Positions 6,924 through 14,639 of a stretch of 17,634 nt of DNA are shown here, in pieces. The stretch comes from JAFLUQ01 sp964442035 (GTDB lineage: Bacteria; Bacillota; Clostridia; UMGS1883), in NCBI GenBank assembly GCA_964442035.1, contig CAYTWZ010000031.1, positions 1 through 17,634 on the forward strand, written 5' to 3'. The translations under genes were made by a program, and so were the position numbers. The number at the start of each line of letters is the position of its first letter. The first letter of the stretch is position 1. The notes beneath the pieces were generated by a model. It ran no database searches, was not told the origin of the DNA, and was given only the letters and a program-made list of their open reading frames with translations.

Positions 6924-9227
6924 TTATTCAACGCAAATTTCCCCGTCCCTAAGTACAGCCGTAAGCTTTTCCCGACGTTCACCGCGAATAATTATGTCAG
7001 CAAGCTTATCCTGAAGGTAGCTGCTTATGGCGCGGCGCAGGGGTCTTGCTCCAAAGCGGGGATCAGTACCCTTTTCCAGTATAAATTCCTTTGCTTCGGG
7101 AGTCACCTCAAGGCTCATGCCCTTTTCCGCCAGCATTTCGTTAAGTTCGCCAAGCATGATATCAAGTATCTGCATAAGCTGATCCTTGGTAAGGCTCTCA
7201 AAAACAATGATCTCGTCTACACGGTTGATAAATTCCGGGCGGAAATGCTGTTTTATTGCGGAGGTCAGTTTTTCCTCGTTTTGAGCTGCGCGGTCGGAAG
7301 CAAAGCCTATCCCCTCACTCTTCCAGTCACTGCCTAAGTTTGAGGTCATGACAATGATCGTATTTTCAAAGCTGATCATCTTGCCGTGGCTGTCATTAAT
7401 TCTTCCGTCGTCAAGAATTTGCAGCAGCACATTCATAACGTCCGGGTGCGCCTTTTCCACCTCGTCAAACAGTATCACGCTGTAGGGGCGGCGGCGTACC
7501 TTTTCCGTAAGCTGGCCCGCGTCGTCATAGCCCACATATCCCGGAGGCGATCCGATGAGCTTTGCGGCGGAGTGGCGTTCCATATATTCCGACATATCCA
7601 CCCTGATAAGGGCTTCCTCGCTGTCAAAGAGCTCTATCGCGAGCTGCTTGACAAGCTCGGTCTTGCCAACGCCGGTAGGGCCCGCAAATATGAAGCTGGC
7701 CGGGCGGCGCTTCTTTGACAAAGCGGCGCGATTTCGCCTTATGGCGCGGCTTACCGCGCTGACAGCCTTGTCCTGACCTATGACTCGCTTATGGAGCCTT
7801 TCCTCAAGGCTGAGAAGGCGCACTGTTTCTTCCTGTGTTATTTTCATTACCGGTATCTTTGTCCAGCCCTCAAGGACATAGGCCACATCCTCAACAGTGA
7901 GATACACGTTTTCCAGCTGCTGCTCCAAATTTGCGATCTCGTTTTCAAGCTCGCACTTTTTGGTGCGAATTTCCGCGGCTCTGGCGTAGTCCTCATCCTT
8001 CAGCTCGCCGTCCTCGTAAACAGCGTCAAGCAGCGCGTTAGTCTCGGCAAGCTCATCCTGCTTTTTCTTAAGAGTGGCAAGGGCTATGTTTTTAAGATTG
8101 CAGCGGCTTCCCGCTTCATCTATAAGATCAATGGCCTTGTCAGGCAAAAAGCGGTCAGTGATGTAGCGTTCGGACAAAACCGCTGCCGCACGAATCACCT
8201 CATCGGTAATTTTAACCCTGTGGTAATCCTGATACTTGTCCCTAAGGCCTTTAAGTATTTCCACGGTCTCCTCCACCGACGGTTCGTCCACCATTACAGG
8301 CTGGAACCGTCTTTCAAGAGCCGAGTCTTTTTCAATATGCTTGCGGTACTCGTCAAGGGTTGTAGCGCCAATGACCTGTATTTCCCCGCGGGCAAGGGCG
8401 GGTTTAAGTATGTTACCGGCGTTCATAGCTCCCTCGGCATTGCCGGCGCCCATAATATTATGCAGCTCGTCAATGACAAGGATAACATTTCCTCTCTCAC
8501 GAACCTCGTCGATTATACCCTTAAGTCGAGCCTCAAACTGGCCCCGGTATTGGGTTCCGGCCACAATTGCCGTAAAATCAAGCAGATAAACATCCTTGTC
8601 AAGGAGCTTGACCGGAACGTTTTTCTCCGCTATTCTGAGGGCAAATCCCTCGGCAACAGCCGTCTTTCCCACGCCGGGCTCTCCCAGCAGGACAGGGTTA
8701 TTTTTGGTACGACGGTTAAGTATCTGCGTAAGACGCTCGATTTCCTTGTCGCGGCCTATACAGGGATCAATTTCCCCCTGAGCGGCCTTTAAGGTAAGAT
8801 CAGTACCGAAGCTTTCCAGCAGTGAGCGGCCCCGCCGCCGGTTTTCCGGCTTTTTTTCCTTTCGATTTTCACTGTCCGCCTTTGCGTCCTTCTTGGCTCC
8901 GCTGCTTTCGTCGGAAGCGGGGCCGGACTGGGGCATTTTGCCGAACATATTCATGATGTTTTTGAAGATACCGCCGAAATCTGTGGCCGAATCGCCGTCC
9001 ACGACCATATCCTCTTCACTATCCCCCTCCATCAGCTGGGACATTTGCTCGTTGATATTTTCCACGCTTTCGGGATCCATATCAAGTCCTCCGGCCAGCT
9101 GACCCATAGGGTTGATCCCAAGCTCACGTGCGCAAGGCAAACAAAGGCCCTCATTGACCCTTTTACCGTTTTCTATACGGGTTATAAATATAACCGCAAC
9201 ATTTTTTTTACATCTTGTACAAAGCAT
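6924..9227 (-). CDS. clpE: ClpE-like AAA+ unfoldase subunit of Clp protease with N-terminal zinc finger
   Basis: This Hsp100 chaperone (767 aa) would unfold proteins and feed them to ClpP in the cytoplasm. The N terminus is a four-cysteine zinc finger (CTRC at 3-6 and CLPC at 29-32) rather than the double Clp_N repeat of ClpC, which matches ClpE. A charged flexible linker covers about 40-135. AAA-1 has Walker A GEPGVGKT (182-189), Walker B VILVIDE (248-254) and arginines R306/R307. A UVR-like coiled middle domain lies at about 385-440. AAA-2 has Walker A GPTGVGKT (516-523), Walker B VILFDE (584-589) and sensor-2 GARPLRR (726-732). An IGF tripeptide at 640-642 sits where ClpC and ClpE carry the ClpP-binding loop, so pairing with ClpP is likely. 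The ATG at 9227 is preceded by AAGGAG. It is first in the operon with the ECF sigma pair. I saw no CtsR heptad repeats or CIRCE element upstream, which is unusual for a clp gene. ClpC is the alternative name. Confidence 0.9.
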   Translation of the reverse strand: MLCTRCKKNVAVIFITRIENGKRVNEGLCLPCARELGINPMGQLAGGLDMDPESVENINEQMSQLMEGDSEEDMVVDGDSATDFGGIFKNIMNMFGKMPQSGPASDESSGAKKDAKADSENRKEKKPENRRRGRSLLESFGTDLTLKAAQGEIDPCIGRDKEIERLTQILNRRTKNNPVLLGEPGVGKTAVAEGFALRIAEKNVPVKLLDKDVYLLDFTAIVAGTQYRGQFEARLKGIIDEVRERGNVILVIDELHNIMGAGNAEGAMNAGNILKPALARGEIQVIGATTLDEYRKHIEKDSALERRFQPVMVDEPSVEETVEILKGLRDKYQDYHRVKITDEVIRAAAVLSERYITDRFLPDKAIDLIDEAGSRCNLKNIALATLKKKQDELAETNALLDAVYEDGELKDEDYARAAEIRTKKCELENEIANLEQQLENVYLTVEDVAYVLEGWTKIPVMKITQEETVRLLSLEERLHKRVIGQDKAVSAVSRAIRRNRAALSKKRRPASFIFAGPTGVGKTELVKQLAIELFDSEEALIRVDMSEYMERHSAAKLIGSPPGYVGYDDAGQLTEKVRRRPYSVILFDEVEKAHPDVMNVLLQILDDGRINDSHGKMISFENTIIVMTSNLGSDWKSEGIGFASDRAAQNEEKLTSAIKQHFRPEFINRVDEIIVFESLTKDQLMQILDIMLGELNEMLAEKGMSLEVTPEAKEFILEKGTDPRFGARPLRRAISSYLQDKLADIIIRGERREKLTAVLRDGEICVE

Positions 9228-9256
9228 TTTTTCGTCTCCTTAAAAATTTCATCCTC

Positions 9257-9286
9257 ATTATATCACAACCCTGCCCCAAATGTAAA
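9257..9286 (-). promoter_or_regulatory. Sigma-A-type promoter of the clpE-ECF-anti-sigma-ogg operon
   Basis: Reading the minus strand, TTTACA (9281-9286) and a perfect TATAAT (9257-9262) are separated by 18 bp. They lie about 30 bp upstream of the Clp start codon at 9227, which has its own AAGGAG site. No CtsR or HrcA operator overlaps it that I can see. Confidence 0.75.
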
Positions 9287-9328
9287 CACCCAAAATCAAA
9301 TTTTAACATTTTATTCTTAAAGTTTTTA

Positions 9329-9357
9329 TTGAATTCCACCGGTTGGTGTGTTATACT
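9329..9357 (+). promoter_or_regulatory. Sigma-A-type promoter of the SLH-domain gene
   Basis: TTGAAT (9329-9334) and TATACT (9352-9357) are 17 bp apart, with TGTG just before the -10 element. They lie about 50 bp upstream of the ATG at 9408, divergent from the Clp promoter. Confidence 0.72.
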
Positions 9358-9370
9358 GTAATTAAGATAT

Positions 9371-9389
9371 TGTCCGTTTACTTCGGACA
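9371..9389 (+). other. Leader hairpin just upstream of the SLH gene ribosome binding site
   Basis: TGTCCG (9371-9376) and CGGACA (9384-9389) form a perfect 6-bp stem with a 7-nt loop. It starts about 13 nt after the predicted -10 element and ends only 3 nt before AGGAGG (9393-9398). A hairpin at the extreme 5' end of a surface-protein mRNA often stabilises the transcript. That role is inferred. Confidence 0.5.
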
Positions 9390-9407
9390 GACAGGAGGAA
9401 CAATGGT

Positions 9408-11270
9408 ATGTTAAAAAAACTTATATCTGTCACAGCAGTCATATGCATGCTTTGTACAGCCGTTATGCCCGCATCCATGGCCGCAAGCAATAAAAGCAGC
9501 TTTTCCGATGTGGAAAGTCCAATGTACGACTGGGCCATTGACGACATTGAGCAAATGACAGTGATAGGCATAATCAAGGGCTATACCGACGGTACCTTCC
9601 GCCCGGCCAACGAAATCAAGAAGATCGAAATGCTTCTGCTCATGGCCAGAGTCGCCGGATTTACAAACAGTCAGTATGCGCCCTATGGAGAATTCGCGTT
9701 GTCCATGTACGAGCCTGTACTGGACAATTACAACCTTGGCGAGTCATATGACCGATACAAGCCTGAGGTTGCATTCCTGCTGTACAAGGGTATTCTCGAC
9801 GTTGATGAGCTGGGGGATTACCTTGACGATGCCGGCAGCGCTGTGAAGCGCTATGAGGCCGCTATACTGCTCACAAAGCTTATGGGCGCCGAGGAAGAGG
9901 TAAAACAAAATACAGCCGTTGCGCTGGATTATGCCGACTCGGCCAGCATACCCTCAAAGGCAAGGGCATATGTTGAGTATGTGTCCGAAGAGGGTCTGAT
10001 GAACGGCGTGGACGAAAAGAACTTCGGCCCCACAGACAGCGTCACCAGAGCTCAGGCGGCAGTCATTCTTCGCAGAATAATCGACAAGCTTGACTACTCC
10101 CTTCAGGTCGGCACAGTAACATCTATCAGCTCAAGCCGCGTAAGCGTGGAGCTCAGCTCCGGCTCAATTGAAAGCTACAAATTTTCCGACTCGGTAAAAG
10201 CGCTCAAAAACGGCATTGAGGTCACCCCCAATTCCACCGAGATACCGGCGGGTAGCAGCGTGCTCCTGCTTTTCAGCGGGGACTCTCTCATTAGCATGGA
10301 AACGCTTATCGCCGCTGACGACGGCACATATACCGGTACGCTTGTTTCCGCAAGCATCAATACGAGCTACACTAAATTAACCATCTCAAACAGTGATGAC
10401 GGCAAAAGGAGCTTTATGTATCTGGCTTCCGACGACCCTGACATTACATACAACGGTAAGTCCGCCAAGCTCAGCAGCATTAAAAGCGGCGACGCCGTTA
10501 CTGTCAAGATCAAAAATGGCGTGATAACATCAATTTCCGGCCGGAGCGGTTCGAGAACTCTGTCCGCCATGATTAAGAACGTGGACAATATTCTTGACTA
10601 CGAGATGACCGTTGCCTTGTATGACGACGACGGCAATCTTAACGGCGAAACAGAGCTGCTTTATATCGACAGCGATGTAGCGGTAAAGCGCAACGGCAAG
10701 TCCTCCACTCTCCGCAAGCTGAATGCCGGGGACTATGTGGAGCTTGAGCTTGAGGGCGAATATGTCACTTCCATCAGCGCCACTGAAATGCTAAGTCAGA
10801 TAGCGGGCACGATATATTCAATATATATCAGTTCAAATTCCTCTATCGGCATACGTAACGGTGACAGTGAGAATGTGTACAACATCTCCCCTAACGCCTC
10901 CTATGTAATCGACAACAAGAGTGCCAACATCTATGACCTGCGTCTCGGAATAAACGTAAGCCTCAATTTTGAAAACAATATGGTAATTTCCGTCACATCC
11001 GGATCAACTGCGCAGGCCAACGAGCCCGACACCGGTATTGTTACCGAAGTAAACAGCAGCTACGGATATCTGAGTGTTGATTTCTCCGGTTACATCGGGC
11101 AAGTCATGCTGACCCGGGATGATAACCTCAACTTTACCACCAATGTGATTGACGGAGCCACAGGTGGAAAGATCTCCGCCGATGAGCTGACTGTGGGCGA
11201 TAAGGTCACGGTTATCGGCGAATCCGCGAACGGCGTGTTCACAGCCAACACCATCATATTAGTCAGATAA
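9408..11270 (+). CDS. Exported S-layer-homology (SLH) protein with five tandem beta-rich repeats
   Basis: This is a 620-aa secreted protein probably anchored to the secondary cell-wall polymer. A signal peptide (MLKKLISVTA, hydrophobic core, cleavage near PASMAA at 21-26) is followed by three SLH domains. SLH1, at about 31-84, has FSDVESPMYDWAIDDI and GYTDGTFRP. SLH2, at about 88-160, is divergent and ends RYEAAILLTKLM. SLH3, at about 170-228, ends with the classic TRAQAAVILRRI. The rest is five repeats of about 70 residues starting near 234, 308, 384, 465 and 541. Each opens with a short (A/G)T(V/L/I)xS-type strand, most carry a GDxVxxxxxxG segment, and the first four end with a V/I-T/S-SI-like strand. 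They resemble small beta-barrel or DUF5666-like units, and I cannot assign a ligand or catalytic site. The start is ATG 9408, 9 nt after AGGAGG. A competing ATG at 9403 opens only a three-codon frame (M-V-C-stop). Confidence 0.88.
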   Translation: MLKKLISVTAVICMLCTAVMPASMAASNKSSFSDVESPMYDWAIDDIEQMTVIGIIKGYTDGTFRPANEIKKIEMLLLMARVAGFTNSQYAPYGEFALSMYEPVLDNYNLGESYDRYKPEVAFLLYKGILDVDELGDYLDDAGSAVKRYEAAILLTKLMGAEEEVKQNTAVALDYADSASIPSKARAYVEYVSEEGLMNGVDEKNFGPTDSVTRAQAAVILRRIIDKLDYSLQVGTVTSISSSRVSVELSSGSIESYKFSDSVKALKNGIEVTPNSTEIPAGSSVLLLFSGDSLISMETLIAADDGTYTGTLVSASINTSYTKLTISNSDDGKRSFMYLASDDPDITYNGKSAKLSSIKSGDAVTVKIKNGVITSISGRSGSRTLSAMIKNVDNILDYEMTVALYDDDGNLNGETELLYIDSDVAVKRNGKSSTLRKLNAGDYVELELEGEYVTSISATEMLSQIAGTIYSIYISSNSSIGIRNGDSENVYNISPNASYVIDNKSANIYDLRLGINVSLNFENNMVISVTSGSTAQANEPDTGIVTEVNSSYGYLSVDFSGYIGQVMLTRDDNLNFTTNVIDGATGGKISADELTVGDKVTVIGESANGVFTANTIILVR

Positions 11271-11296
11271 ATACCATGCCTCGGTTTTTAAGGCAA

Positions 11297-11549
11297 CAAA
11301 AAAGGATCTCAATGTGACCCACAATCGTTAGATTTTAGTCTGAGGAAACGCTGATCAATTCACAAGCTTGCGGCTTAAAACTCCGCTTGACGGGGAGTTT
11401 CCACAGCTCGGTTAAAAAGGGCAAGATACATCAAGTATTCATACGCTTTTTACATGCTGTGAGAAAAATTTTCTCGCCAATAAGCATTTTAGAATTAATC
11501 AGCGCTTCCCTGACCTTTGGGGGTCGGTTCAAAAGAGATCCTTTTTTTG
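11297..11549. repeat. Imperfect palindromic intergenic element with nested inverted repeats (MITE-like or structured RNA)
   Basis: This fills most of the 342-nt gene-free stretch 11271-11612. The outer arms CAAAAAAGGATCTC (11297-11310) and GAGATCCTTTTTTTG (11535-11549) are complementary apart from one extra T. Just inside, GACCC (11316-11320) faces GGGTC (11521-11525). A second nested pair, 11342-11361 and 11492-11511, is complementary at 16 of 20 positions around CGCTGAT. Local hairpins sit in the centre: AAACTCC/GGAGTTT (11378-11384 with 11394-11400) and the palindrome GAGAAAA-a-TTTTCTC (11461-11475). The right outer arm ends in a T7 run, so on the plus strand the folded element could end transcription of the SLH gene. 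No ORF of note lies inside. The inner-arm sequence recurs in part at 15200-15220, which argues for a dispersed repeat family. Confidence 0.65.
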
Positions 11550-11612
11550 CGGTCTTTTTCCGATAAAATTCATGCTATCGCCTCAAAGAGCGAAAGAACT
11601 ATCACATTTTTT

Positions 11613-12926
11613 CTAATTCACCATTGATGACAACCCCTGCAATATAGCTGAATTGGACAGGCAAAATGTGTAATTTTCAATAATAAAATCGTTTATTTCA
11701 TGCTCCGCGCAAAAATCAGCAACAGATATTTCTACACTGCGGGGATCTACAACATAAATTTCCTCATAATGGTTGGTTAAAAACGGTACCAGCGCATTTC
11801 CGAAGGAGTCCTTGGAAACAAGAAGTCTGCGTCCGTTTTTGTTATTGGTAACGATTTTGAGTAATGCGTGGTCGCCGCCGGTGAACGCCAGATACTTGTT
11901 CGTGGTTTTCTCAGGATTCTCGATGAGCTTGACTTCGTAGCCCTCCGCCGACATGTCGGCGGAATAATAGCCTGTGCAGCTTTCCACCTCAGGCGGATAG
12001 AACACTTCCACCTGATCGGGATAATCCTTGAGCACCTGTTTTTTGGTATATCGGTACAGCGTACCCACAAAGCTGTCGGCAATGGTCTCCGCGGGGAAAT
12101 CCTCAAGAGGAACAGCATCCAGCCCCGCCGCCTTACAAAACGCGTAATAGCCCTGATACGCTCCACGTCCCGTCCAGTGATGATCGGTGCGGAAATACAA
12201 ATACTCGTCGGCGTTAGCCGCCACATAGGTATACACGTCCACAGGCTTCACCTCAGGATCCAAAAGAGCATAAAGCTTGGTTATGGCGTCCTTCTGGGAG
12301 CGCATACCGGTGTGATATTTTTCCGGAGAGTAAAACTCCACGGCGGTAGGTACCATAAATGAGTAAACATTGACATCAGGGAGGGCCGCCTTAATATTGT
12401 TGATCTTAGCGGCGTAGTTTTCCAGCATTCCGTCATAGTAGCCGAACAATTCCATTGCCCTTACGCCCGAAATAATTATACCGTTGCTGTTGTAATCTGC
12501 CTCCTCCGCTACGTCAATATGAGCAGCCTTTGGCAGGGCTTCCTCCTTAACAGCATCTTCGACAGCTTCCTTGATCTCATCGGTAAACAGATTTTCACCG
12601 GCGCCCATGTCGTGATCAACAGCCGACGCCAACACCTCCACGCCGTCATCCCCGGCGCCCGTGCTTATAGTCAGCAATGAATTTATCTTATCACCGGTAG
12701 CGATCATTGCTTCCCTGAAGGGGAAATTATCCTTAAGATACTCGTTTATCTGCTGAGTATATTCGCCGGATAAGACGCTTTTAAGCGTAAATTCGGGGAA
12801 TTTTGCAAGAGTGCGGTTTTCGTCGTCGGCAATTCCATCCTCATCCTTCGGCGCGGCAAAAATCAGTAGCGCACCCACAAGCAACAGTGTCAAAAACAGA
12901 GCCGGAACAATTTTTTCTCTTTTCAT
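11613..12926 (-). CDS. DHHW/AlgX-AlgJ-like SGNH protein, partner of MBOAT acyltransferase
   Basis: This 437-aa membrane-anchored extracellular protein probably transfers acetyl groups, delivered by the neighbouring MBOAT protein, to a cell-surface polysaccharide. An N-terminal signal anchor (KREKIVPALFLTLLLVGALL) is followed by ENRTLAKFPEF and FPFREAMI, typical of this family. The name-giving motif FRTDHHWT lies at 245-252, where D248 and H250 match the AlgX/AlgJ Asp-x-His pair. SKDSFGNALVPF at 371-382 supplies the likely nucleophile Ser374. The Asp/His-before-Ser order is the one seen in AlgX-like proteins. The start is ATG 12926, not an upstream in-frame start at 13025 that would run back into the MBOAT gene. 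AGGAGG lies about 8 nt before 12926, and the MBOAT stop is only 11 nt upstream. An acidic, variable insertion covers about 86-145. The target polymer is unknown. Confidence 0.85.
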   Translation of the reverse strand: MKREKIVPALFLTLLLVGALLIFAAPKDEDGIADDENRTLAKFPEFTLKSVLSGEYTQQINEYLKDNFPFREAMIATGDKINSLLTISTGAGDDGVEVLASAVDHDMGAGENLFTDEIKEAVEDAVKEEALPKAAHIDVAEEADYNSNGIIISGVRAMELFGYYDGMLENYAAKINNIKAALPDVNVYSFMVPTAVEFYSPEKYHTGMRSQKDAITKLYALLDPEVKPVDVYTYVAANADEYLYFRTDHHWTGRGAYQGYYAFCKAAGLDAVPLEDFPAETIADSFVGTLYRYTKKQVLKDYPDQVEVFYPPEVESCTGYYSADMSAEGYEVKLIENPEKTTNKYLAFTGGDHALLKIVTNNKNGRRLLVSKDSFGNALVPFLTNHYEEIYVVDPRSVEISVADFCAEHEINDFIIENYTFCLSNSAILQGLSSMVN

Positions 12927-12937
12927 ATTCTGGCCTC

Positions 12938-14371
12938 CTAATACCTGAAGTACATAAAGGGGTGATAGGTTCCGCCTATGATAAGCGCGGTACAGATAAA
13001 GAGCATTAATGTTACATAGACACACCTCAGCACCGTTTCAGTCCACGGTCCGCAGCGGCGAAGCAAAGCGTTTTTTATCCTTGCCGGGATAGGCGTCGCG
13101 CCTATTACGCACAGGCTTATTACCGGCAGCGCCGAAAGCAGCACAGGCCCGGCAATGATATTGCCGCCTTTCCCGACGCCGAACATTCGGCCAAGCATTT
13201 TGAGTCCTACGCCCATATCCTCAAAGTAGAACAGAACCCACCCGATCACTACAAGCGCGAAGGTAAAAATCAGCGATACCGCCCTGTAAGACCGGCGGGA
13301 GCGTATTCTCTCGGGAATTTTTGAAACAAGAAATTTTTCCAAAATAAGAAGCAGGAAGTAATACAGACCCCAAAGCACAAAGTTCCAGCCCGCGCCGTGC
13401 CACAGTCCCGTAGCGGCCCATACCACAAGCATATTAAATACCTGATGGCGACGGTTGCCGCCCAAGGGGATATAGATATAATCCCGGAAGAAGCTGCTCA
13501 TGGATATATGCCATCTGCGCCAGAACTCCTTAATAGAGGTGGATATGTAAGGATAGTTAAAGTTTTCGTTGTAGTTAAAGCCAAGCATTTTTCCAAGTCC
13601 GATGGCCATGTCGCTGTAGCCGGAGAAGTCAAAGTATATCTGGAAGGCGTAGCATATCATTATGCCCCATGCCCCGATGGCGTTAAGCTCGGCCACGTCC
13701 CGGGCAGCATTGCCCGACTGCTCCAGTACGGAGGAAAACACCCTGCCAATAGTATCCGCCAGTATGACCTTTTTCCCAAGGCCGGTAACAAAGCGGCAGA
13801 CGCCCTCGGTAAGGCCCTCCGCCGTAACGCTCCGGCTGCTAAGCTCCTTTGCCACATCCGAATACCGTACAATGGGTCCGGCGATTAGCTGCGGGAAAAG
13901 CGACACATAAAGCATCAGATAAAAGGGATTTTTCTGCGCGGGGGTGACCCCTCTGTACACATCCACAATATACGCTATTATCTGGAAGGTATAAAAAGAT
14001 ATGCCAATGGGAAGCCCGGGTCCCTTAAAGCTAAGGTCAATGTTAAGCGCCGCGCCTACGCTTTCAGCAATAAAGCCGCTGTATTTGAAGAAGATAAGAG
14101 GCAGAAGATCAACAACCACTGCCGCTGCCAGCACAAGCCTACGATGGGGCTTCTGCTTCACAGCAAAGCTCTCCACCGCCATACCAAACAGCCAGCTGAC
14201 CAAAGAGGTACCAATCATCAGCAGCACATACACCGGCTCGCCCCAAGCGTAAAACAGCAGCGACATCACAAGCAGCACGGCGTTTTTCCCGGGAACATTT
14301 TTAATAACTATATTCAAAACCAGACACACAGACAGGAATATAAACAAAAACGACGGCTCGGAAAATACCAT
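12938..14371 (-). CDS. MBOAT-family membrane O-acyltransferase (AlgI/DltB-like)
   Basis: This polytopic membrane protein (477 aa) moves acyl groups, usually acetyl, across the membrane for O-acylation of an exported polymer. Many hydrophobic segments are visible. Family motifs are FYAWGEPVY near the N terminus, DFSGYSDMAIG (about 248-258), FWRRWHISMSSFFRDYIYIP (about 283-302) and GLWHGAGWNFVLWG, whose His (about 325) is the invariant catalytic residue. It ends PFMYFRY, as many Gram-positive members do. The start is taken as ATG 14371, with AGGGTGAT 6 nt upstream. The longer GTG start at 14410 is rejected because it overlaps the -10 element of a good promoter. The DHHW gene follows after 11 nt, the usual two-gene O-acetylation unit. 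DltB is less likely because no dltA, dltC or dltD gene is adjacent. Confidence 0.92.
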   Translation of the reverse strand: MVFSEPSFLFIFLSVCLVLNIVIKNVPGKNAVLLVMSLLFYAWGEPVYVLLMIGTSLVSWLFGMAVESFAVKQKPHRRLVLAAAVVVDLLPLIFFKYSGFIAESVGAALNIDLSFKGPGLPIGISFYTFQIIAYIVDVYRGVTPAQKNPFYLMLYVSLFPQLIAGPIVRYSDVAKELSSRSVTAEGLTEGVCRFVTGLGKKVILADTIGRVFSSVLEQSGNAARDVAELNAIGAWGIMICYAFQIYFDFSGYSDMAIGLGKMLGFNYNENFNYPYISTSIKEFWRRWHISMSSFFRDYIYIPLGGNRRHQVFNMLVVWAATGLWHGAGWNFVLWGLYYFLLLILEKFLVSKIPERIRSRRSYRAVSLIFTFALVVIGWVLFYFEDMGVGLKMLGRMFGVGKGGNIIAGPVLLSALPVISLCVIGATPIPARIKNALLRRCGPWTETVLRCVYVTLMLFICTALIIGGTYHPFMYFRY

Positions 14372-14401
14372 TTTGATCACCCTAAAAATTTTCTCCCAAT
14401 T

Positions 14402-14430
14402 ATTATACACTGATATATTTCAAAATTCAA
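14402..14430 (-). promoter_or_regulatory. Sigma-A-type promoter of the MBOAT-DHHW operon
   Basis: On the minus strand, TTGAAT (14425-14430) and a perfect TATAAT (14402-14407) are 17 bp apart, with GTG directly before the -10 element. It lies about 30 nt upstream of the ATG at 14371 and rules out translation from the in-frame GTG at 14410. Confidence 0.75.
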
Positions 14431-14544
14431 CCCTTTGTTTCAATTTTTTTAAATTTCTCGACCGTCCGGAGCAAAAGCGGATCTGCGAAAAAAAATGTTT
14501 GTGTTTATTTAGAAAACGAACACGCATTTTCCATAATAATACAG

Positions 14545-14573
14545 TTGTTTTTTCTTTTCGGCTGTGGTACAAT
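14545..14573 (+). promoter_or_regulatory. Probable promoter of the HD-domain gene
   Basis: TTGTTT (14545-14550) and TACAAT (14568-14573) are 17 bp apart, with TGTGG just before the -10 element. The leader to the ATG at 14640 is about 60 nt. The rest of the 14372-14639 spacer is AT-rich and holds no gene that I can see. The -35 match is only moderate. Confidence 0.55.
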
Positions 14574-14639
14574 GATGATGTCAATTATGCAAACGAGAGT
14601 ATAAAAGATCAGCTATAAAAAGTCAATAGGAGGAAATGA

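Noticed and set aside
7791..8792. A 333-residue plus-strand frame opposite the Clp gene
   Set aside because: The opposite strand encodes both Walker motifs and the middle domain of a ClpE-like protein. The plus-strand product matches no family I know and has no ribosome site.
9228..9330. CtsR or CIRCE operator in front of the Clp gene
   Set aside because: I looked for GGTCAAA-type direct repeats and the CIRCE inverted repeat on both strands and found neither.
11297..11549. A complete insertion sequence in the gene-free stretch
   Set aside because: There is no transposase frame, even a broken one, between the arms. Only a non-autonomous repeat or structured RNA remains possible.
14411..14544. 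Riboswitch or other structured leader between the MBOAT and HD genes
   Set aside because: The stretch is AT-rich with only loose inverted similarity (AAAATG... near 14487 and ...GCATTTT near 14524). It has no recognisable aptamer core or terminator, and it lies upstream of both predicted promoters.
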